A stretch of 8,260 nt of DNA from Gemmatimonadota bacterium. Lineage in GTDB: Bacteria > 4572-55 > J002. Within the stretch, counting starts at the first letter, position 1; every line of letters begins with the position of its first letter. Shown here piece after piece: positions 5,901-8,260 of the stretch. Where the stretch lies: the NCBI GenBank assembly GCA_003697105.1, contig RFFQ01000043.1, forward strand, positions 1 through 8,260, read 5' to 3'. A program made the position numbers and the translations under genes. Under the pieces are notes generated by a model. The model worked only from the letters and a program-made list of their open reading frames with translations. It was not told where the DNA came from and searched no databases.

Positions 5901-7940
5901 TGCCATCTTCCGGTGCCAAGCGGTGGCATGATCCGAGTCAATTTCCGCCAGCAAGATTTCTCGCACCGCATCATGTACAAACTGATAATTTCCTCGTTCA
6001 TCATCGATTAAGCGCATTTGACGGGCTTCATTTAAGGCGGTCATTACCGCATCTTCGCTTTGATCGAGCAACATTAGCAAGGAGTCGATCTCAAACACGT
6101 TTCCGATCAGCGCGGCAACTTGCAACACATTTTGCACCGTGGCATTTAGGCGGTCTAACCGTTCCCGGATGACGGTCTGCAAATTATCCGGTAACTCCTG
6201 CCGCTCCAGTGCCTCCACATCCAAAAACCAACCCTGAATGTGGCGGGTTAGGATTCCTTCATCCAGCAAATGTTCCAAAACTTCTCGCACAAAAAAGGGA
6301 TTGCCCCCGGTTTGCTGTGCCAGTGTTTTGATCAAGCGCTGAAAAGCGAAACTGGTAGGATGCAATCTACCGGGTGTAAATGGGGTCTCCGGTTCCGGCG
6401 TATCCCGCGGCAGACCAAGCATAGATACCACCATGTCATGAATGCCAGCGGTATCCAGCGGTGGTAATGGGAGAATTTTAACATCCGGATTCGATTCAAG
6501 CAACGGCAATATGGGCTGCAAGGATGAATCTGGCACCGCATCCGGGCGGTATGAGCCGATCAACAGAACCCCACTACCTGCCAGTTGGTCGACAGCATGG
6601 TAGATAAATTTTGCTACATGCGTATCTGCCCAGTGTAGGTCATCCATATAGATTACTAGCGGGATTGATTCATCTGCCGCCACCTGTTTGAGTAGATTAC
6701 AGAAGGTCGTCAGCCGCTCTTTTTCCGCTTTTTGTGGTGATGAGGGCGGGTGGGCTTCAATCTGGCTCATAAAGGAGTGGGACGCCAACTCCGGCATGAT
6801 AGTTGTCAATTCCCATGCTTGTTCACCAAACCAGCGGGCTTTTTCCGCATCGGAGCGATCCGCGAAGCGCGCCAAGAGTTGGGTCAACAGGTCGCGAAGG
6901 GGTTCGTAAAGGCGTTGCTCTGGGGTACACTTTGTCTGAAACACGATGGCATTCTGGAGGTAAATCGATTGAAACGTTTCCCACAGCCGTGTTTTACCAA
7001 TGCCGGCTTCTCCAGCTAGAAATAGCGTGTAACTGGTGCCTGCCTGTGCCGCGGTGAGCGCATTTTGTAACGCGGTAATTTGTACCGTTCGCCCCATTAG
7101 CTGAGGGGGTAGAAGATACATTCCAGCGGGTTGTTGGGGAATAGACAGCTCACACGGGATGAGCTGGCGGACTCGCGCGATCACATCCAAAGCACTGGGA
7201 GGACGGTCTGCCGGGTCTTTTGCCAATAACTGGCAAATGAGATCATTCACAATAGAAGGTAGCTCCGGGCGATACCGGATCGGAGGCGTTACTGCCGTAT
7301 TGAGATGCTGAAACGCAATTTCAGTCCATGTTTTACCATGGAAGGGCAAACGACCGGTAACCAGCTCGTATAACACTACCCCCATTGCATACAAATCACT
7401 GCGGGGATCAACCTGACTAGCATTGTTGCACTGTTCCGGGGCGGCATAATGCACCGTGCCCAAAAACGTGCCCGGACTTACTTCTGGCATCGAACCCTGC
7501 CACCGGATCAAATCAAAATCCGTAATTTTGAGGCAGTCTTCCTCCGTGACGAGAATATTTGCCGGTTTTAGGTCTCGATGAACAATTTGGCAGCTGTGAA
7601 GTGCATCCAAACCTTGACACAATTGGATCAACAGGGGTATCACCGCCGAAATATCAGAAGGGAAACCTGCCGGAAATCGCTCTGAAATCGGCTTCCCCTG
7701 GATCAACTCCATCACAAAACCGAACATTTCACCCGTCTCGACCCACTCGATCATGCGTACACAATGCGGGTGCTGCACCTGCTTCGCGGTAATAAAACCG
7801 GCTTTAATACGCTGTCGTTCTGCCTGATAAGCGGGGTGAATCTGTTTGAAAGCGGCAACCTCACCTGTAAGGCGGTGCCGTACTTGTGAGACCGTTCCGA
7901 ATGTTCCGGCGGCAATGTCCGTTTCGATGACCCAATCCAT
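2955..7940 (-). CDS. Fused Ser/Thr kinase - STAND ATPase - TPR - GAF - sigma-54 activator, 1661 aa
   Basis: One unbroken frame encodes, in order: a Ser/Thr kinase (about 1-262; Lys32, HRDLKPAN 121-128, DFD 141-143, APE 167-169); an AAA_16/STAND ATPase (about 281-700; Walker A GEAGIGKT 310-317, Walker B YMDDLHWAD 431-439, GGNPFF 545-550, FVHDAVR 654-660); TPRs (about 705-1140) with an exact 40-residue period (LG-type repeat ends at 800, 840, 880, 920, 960, 1000); a GAF domain (about 1172-1318); a sigma-54 AAA+ domain (about 1338-1565; Walker A GETGTGKE 1367-1374, GAFTGA 1414-1419, Walker B LFLDE 1434-1438, YYRLNVLR 1496-1503); and a Fis-type HTH (about 1620-1658). Intact GAFTGA and both Walker motifs predict a working sigma-54 activator acting on DNA in the cytoplasm. 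The N-terminal half resembles mycobacterial PknK (kinase plus STAND), the C-terminal half a free GAF/NtrC-type activator. The ATG at 7940 has an in-frame TAA two codons upstream and only a weak GGA ribosome site. The kinase has three altered conserved positions (Ala10, Gly48, Asp143). Ligand and phosphorylation target cannot be read from the sequence. Confidence 0.95.
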   Translation of the reverse strand: MDWVIETDIAAGTFGTVSQVRHRLTGEVAAFKQIHPAYQAERQRIKAGFITAKQVQHPHCVRMIEWVETGEMFGFVMELIQGKPISERFPAGFPSDISAVIPLLIQLCQGLDALHSCQIVHRDLKPANILVTEEDCLKITDFDLIRWQGSMPEVSPGTFLGTVHYAAPEQCNNASQVDPRSDLYAMGVVLYELVTGRLPFHGKTWTEIAFQHLNTAVTPPIRYRPELPSIVNDLICQLLAKDPADRPPSALDVIARVRQLIPCELSIPQQPAGMYLLPPQLMGRTVQITALQNALTAAQAGTSYTLFLAGEAGIGKTRLWETFQSIYLQNAIVFQTKCTPEQRLYEPLRDLLTQLLARFADRSDAEKARWFGEQAWELTTIMPELASHSFMSQIEAHPPSSPQKAEKERLTTFCNLLKQVAADESIPLVIYMDDLHWADTHVAKFIYHAVDQLAGSGVLLIGSYRPDAVPDSSLQPILPLLESNPDVKILPLPPLDTAGIHDMVVSMLGLPRDTPEPETPFTPGRLHPTSFAFQRLIKTLAQQTGGNPFFVREVLEHLLDEGILTRHIQGWFLDVEALERQELPDNLQTVIRERLDRLNATVQNVLQVAALIGNVFEIDSLLMLLDQSEDAVMTALNEARQMRLIDDERGNYQFVHDAVREILLAEIDSDHATAWHRKMAEMLEEQYLADPVEQRVEALAHHFYAANLPEKALHYYKQAVDIARRCYANDQALQWYQRVMELAKTLEDPITYWDYQFKKGEILMLTGAWEQAEAVYHKALQRAQTMNDTFRIGKALGHLGRVADLTGRYEDALDYFEQELSIGRSLNNENQVTTALGSIGLIYYRQGQLDKAQQRLETVLEMSRRINDKTKMMVALCNLGNIHADKHHYDTAMDYYLQHLALAEEMGNQREVAWAWGNMGTVYDDQGDFAGAMRCYRKQLALCQQLDDKVALLVVMENIGTLLQTQGDFEEALNWFDQQLGLATDIGDKSAQLNAYHARGRLFFELNRFHEADEAYRHALTLARQMGIQHKLADVLVDTARLAFAQQKYDSVAPLLTEAQYLAEQTKKVDTDFRCRLLRAELDAKQGKPEEARTQLQDLAVIADSLHQQAQIAYAQWWVCCQMGDPRAADYQQQALERYEQLYRQTPTLSYQKRVKTLKEGSQTMASETSTLSLIQALVKLMNPEVAFTELLRFLVDFCQADCGQVIVHNSKTDRLEVRAVSSGMDTDDVDFSRSILLKTFNQNQPLCVANAADEAEFRENPSVISKPFLSVLTVPMRIQGNGIGAVYLDRRQVKRGAFDPAILQQVQQVADILTPVLVQQEEAEHLRVQSEIQHLGFFVGNSKRMQAVYQAIEEAAKVNLTVLIQGETGTGKELVARALHRLSSRRQAPFIAVNCAAIPRELAESELFGQERGAFTGAVAKPGKFELAQGGTLFLDEIAELSVEIQAKLLRALEEKQVWRIGGKHPLPVDVRIVAASHRQLEKEIAQGTFRQDLYYRLNVLRIYVPPLADRPEDIPLLAYHFLEKYAQECHKPITGFTKEALEALKRQKWTGNVRELQNTIAKAVLRQKADQLLTVGDLFPDQPVNLPATRPVADTPTLDQVVHLLDGDTLDDKKNALERYLVERALNQSGWNISQAAAALGVYRHRVYKLIEKYGLAPS
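4446..4468 (-). promoter_or_regulatory. Internal Shine-Dalgarno and in-frame ATG at the TPR/GAF boundary
   Basis: On the minus strand TTAAGGAGGG (4468-4459) is followed after 10 nt by the in-frame ATG at 4448, codon 1165 of the regulator. Initiation there would give a 497-residue GAF, sigma-54 AAA+ and HTH protein, the size of a stand-alone activator. The match is much stronger than the gene's own start site. It could also be a chance effect of the Lys-Glu-Gly codons AAG GAG GGT. Confidence 0.5.
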
Positions 7941-7998
7941 TAGTTATCCATTTATTACATGCTATAAAAATCGTAGGTTTACACCATAAGACGCAACT

Positions 7999-8015
7999 AA
8001 ACTTGAAACTTGAAA
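7999..8015. repeat. Short tandem repeat AAACTTG x2 plus AAA
   Basis: The heptamer AAACTTG occurs twice in tandem and is followed by AAA, in the upstream region of the regulator gene just downstream (in transcription sense) of the TTGACA box. It could overlap a promoter or operator; no more can be said. Confidence 0.4.
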
Positions 8016-8022
8016 TCTAAAT

Positions 8023-8028
8023 TGTCAA
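8023..8028 (-). promoter_or_regulatory. TTGACA box upstream of the regulator gene
   Basis: On the minus strand a perfect TTGACA lies 83-88 nt before the regulator start codon. No good -10 hexamer follows at 16-18 bp. A TATAGC at about 7962-7967 is a separate weak candidate nearer the gene. The promoter call is therefore tentative. Confidence 0.3.
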
Positions 8029-8062
8029 CGGGTTTTTCGGAAACAGTGGTGAATGCGCAAAA

Positions 8063-8086
8063 AACCCACCAACCCACCAACTCCCG
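8063..8086. repeat. Degenerate octamer copies next to the main array
   Basis: AACCCACC occurs twice in tandem and is followed by AACTCCCG, a unit of the main array that begins at 8122. The gap of 43 bp between like units is not a multiple of 8, so this looks like an eroded edge of an older array, or an independent start. Confidence 0.5.
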
Positions 8087-8121
8087 AATCAGGATTTAGG
8101 AATTAGGGGAACGAAAGCCGC

Positions 8122-8260
8122 AACTCCCCAACTCCCGAACTCACAAACTCCCCAACTCCCGAACTCCCAAACTCCTAAACTCACAAACTCCCCAACTCCC
8201 GAACTCCTAAACTCACAAACTCCCCAACTCCCGAACTCCTAAACTCACAAACTCCCCAAC
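8122..8260. repeat. Octanucleotide tandem array with 32-bp higher-order period
   Basis: Seventeen full octamers AACTCNNN follow without a gap and a further copy is cut by the window edge. Five variants of the last three bases occur (CCC, CCG, CCA, CTA, ACA). From 8178 onwards they cycle in fixed order ACA, CCC, CCG, CTA, giving a 32-bp superunit. Earlier copies have a simpler order. Stops occur in the frames inspected on both strands, so it is non-coding. It lies upstream of the regulator gene and is likely length-variable. Confidence 0.92.

Larger units (their letters stand above)
7941..8260. other. Region upstream of the regulator gene
   Basis: This gap of at least 320 bp holds the TTGACA box, the AAACTTG repeat, an AT-rich stretch at 7941-8035 that is the likely promoter area, the degenerate octamers and the main array. 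No gene was seen on either strand. Confidence 0.7.

Noticed and set aside
5610-6172. Plus-strand frames of 133 and 153 codons inside the regulator gene
   Set aside because: Antisense shadows of the STAND/TPR coding region with no independent support.
8122-8260. CRISPR array
   Set aside because: Units are contiguous 8-mers with no spacers and no long conserved repeat.

Overview
The window reads as an accessory locus of a Gram-negative (diderm) bacterium. All four genes lie on the minus strand, so transcription runs from high to low coordinates. The diderm assignment rests on a lipoprotein signal, an 8-stranded outer-membrane barrel and a secreted beta-helix protein. Strong Shine-Dalgarno sites precede the three exported genes. 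The combination of a Pro-Gly-Val type beta-helix repeat module with a kinase/sigma-54 fusion regulator would fit FCB-type or candidate phyla such as Calditrichota/KSB1. That taxonomic guess comes from memory of families and is weak.

Layout in transcription order. Positions 8260-8122 hold an octanucleotide tandem repeat that runs off the window. Positions 8121-7941 are the upstream region of the regulator, with a TTGACA box and a short direct repeat. Positions 7940-2955 encode a 1661-aa one-protein signalling device: Ser/Thr kinase, STAND-type AAA ATPase, TPR array with a 40-residue period, GAF domain, sigma-54 AAA+ activator and Fis-type HTH. Positions 2954-2515 are a regulatory intergenic region with a perfect 21-bp dyad and a sigma-54-like promoter candidate. 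Positions 2514-1729 encode a lipoprotein. Positions 1553-1005 encode a small outer-membrane beta-barrel protein, followed by a clear intrinsic terminator at 992-960. From 822 to the window edge runs the 5' part of a secreted parallel beta-helix protein, open to the last base and therefore partial.

Working model (inference): the fused regulator senses something through its TPR, GAF or STAND parts and drives sigma-54 transcription of the adjacent exported genes. The dyad at 2740-2760 would be its enhancer and the element at 2663-2648 its promoter. The three exported genes share a leader pattern (TTCAC, T-rich run, GGAG-type Shine-Dalgarno) that the regulator lacks. A strong internal Shine-Dalgarno and ATG at the TPR/GAF boundary (ATG at 4448) suggests either recent fusion of two genes or production of a second, short GAF/sigma-54 activator from the same gene.

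No RNA genes, insertion sequences or CRISPR arrays were seen.
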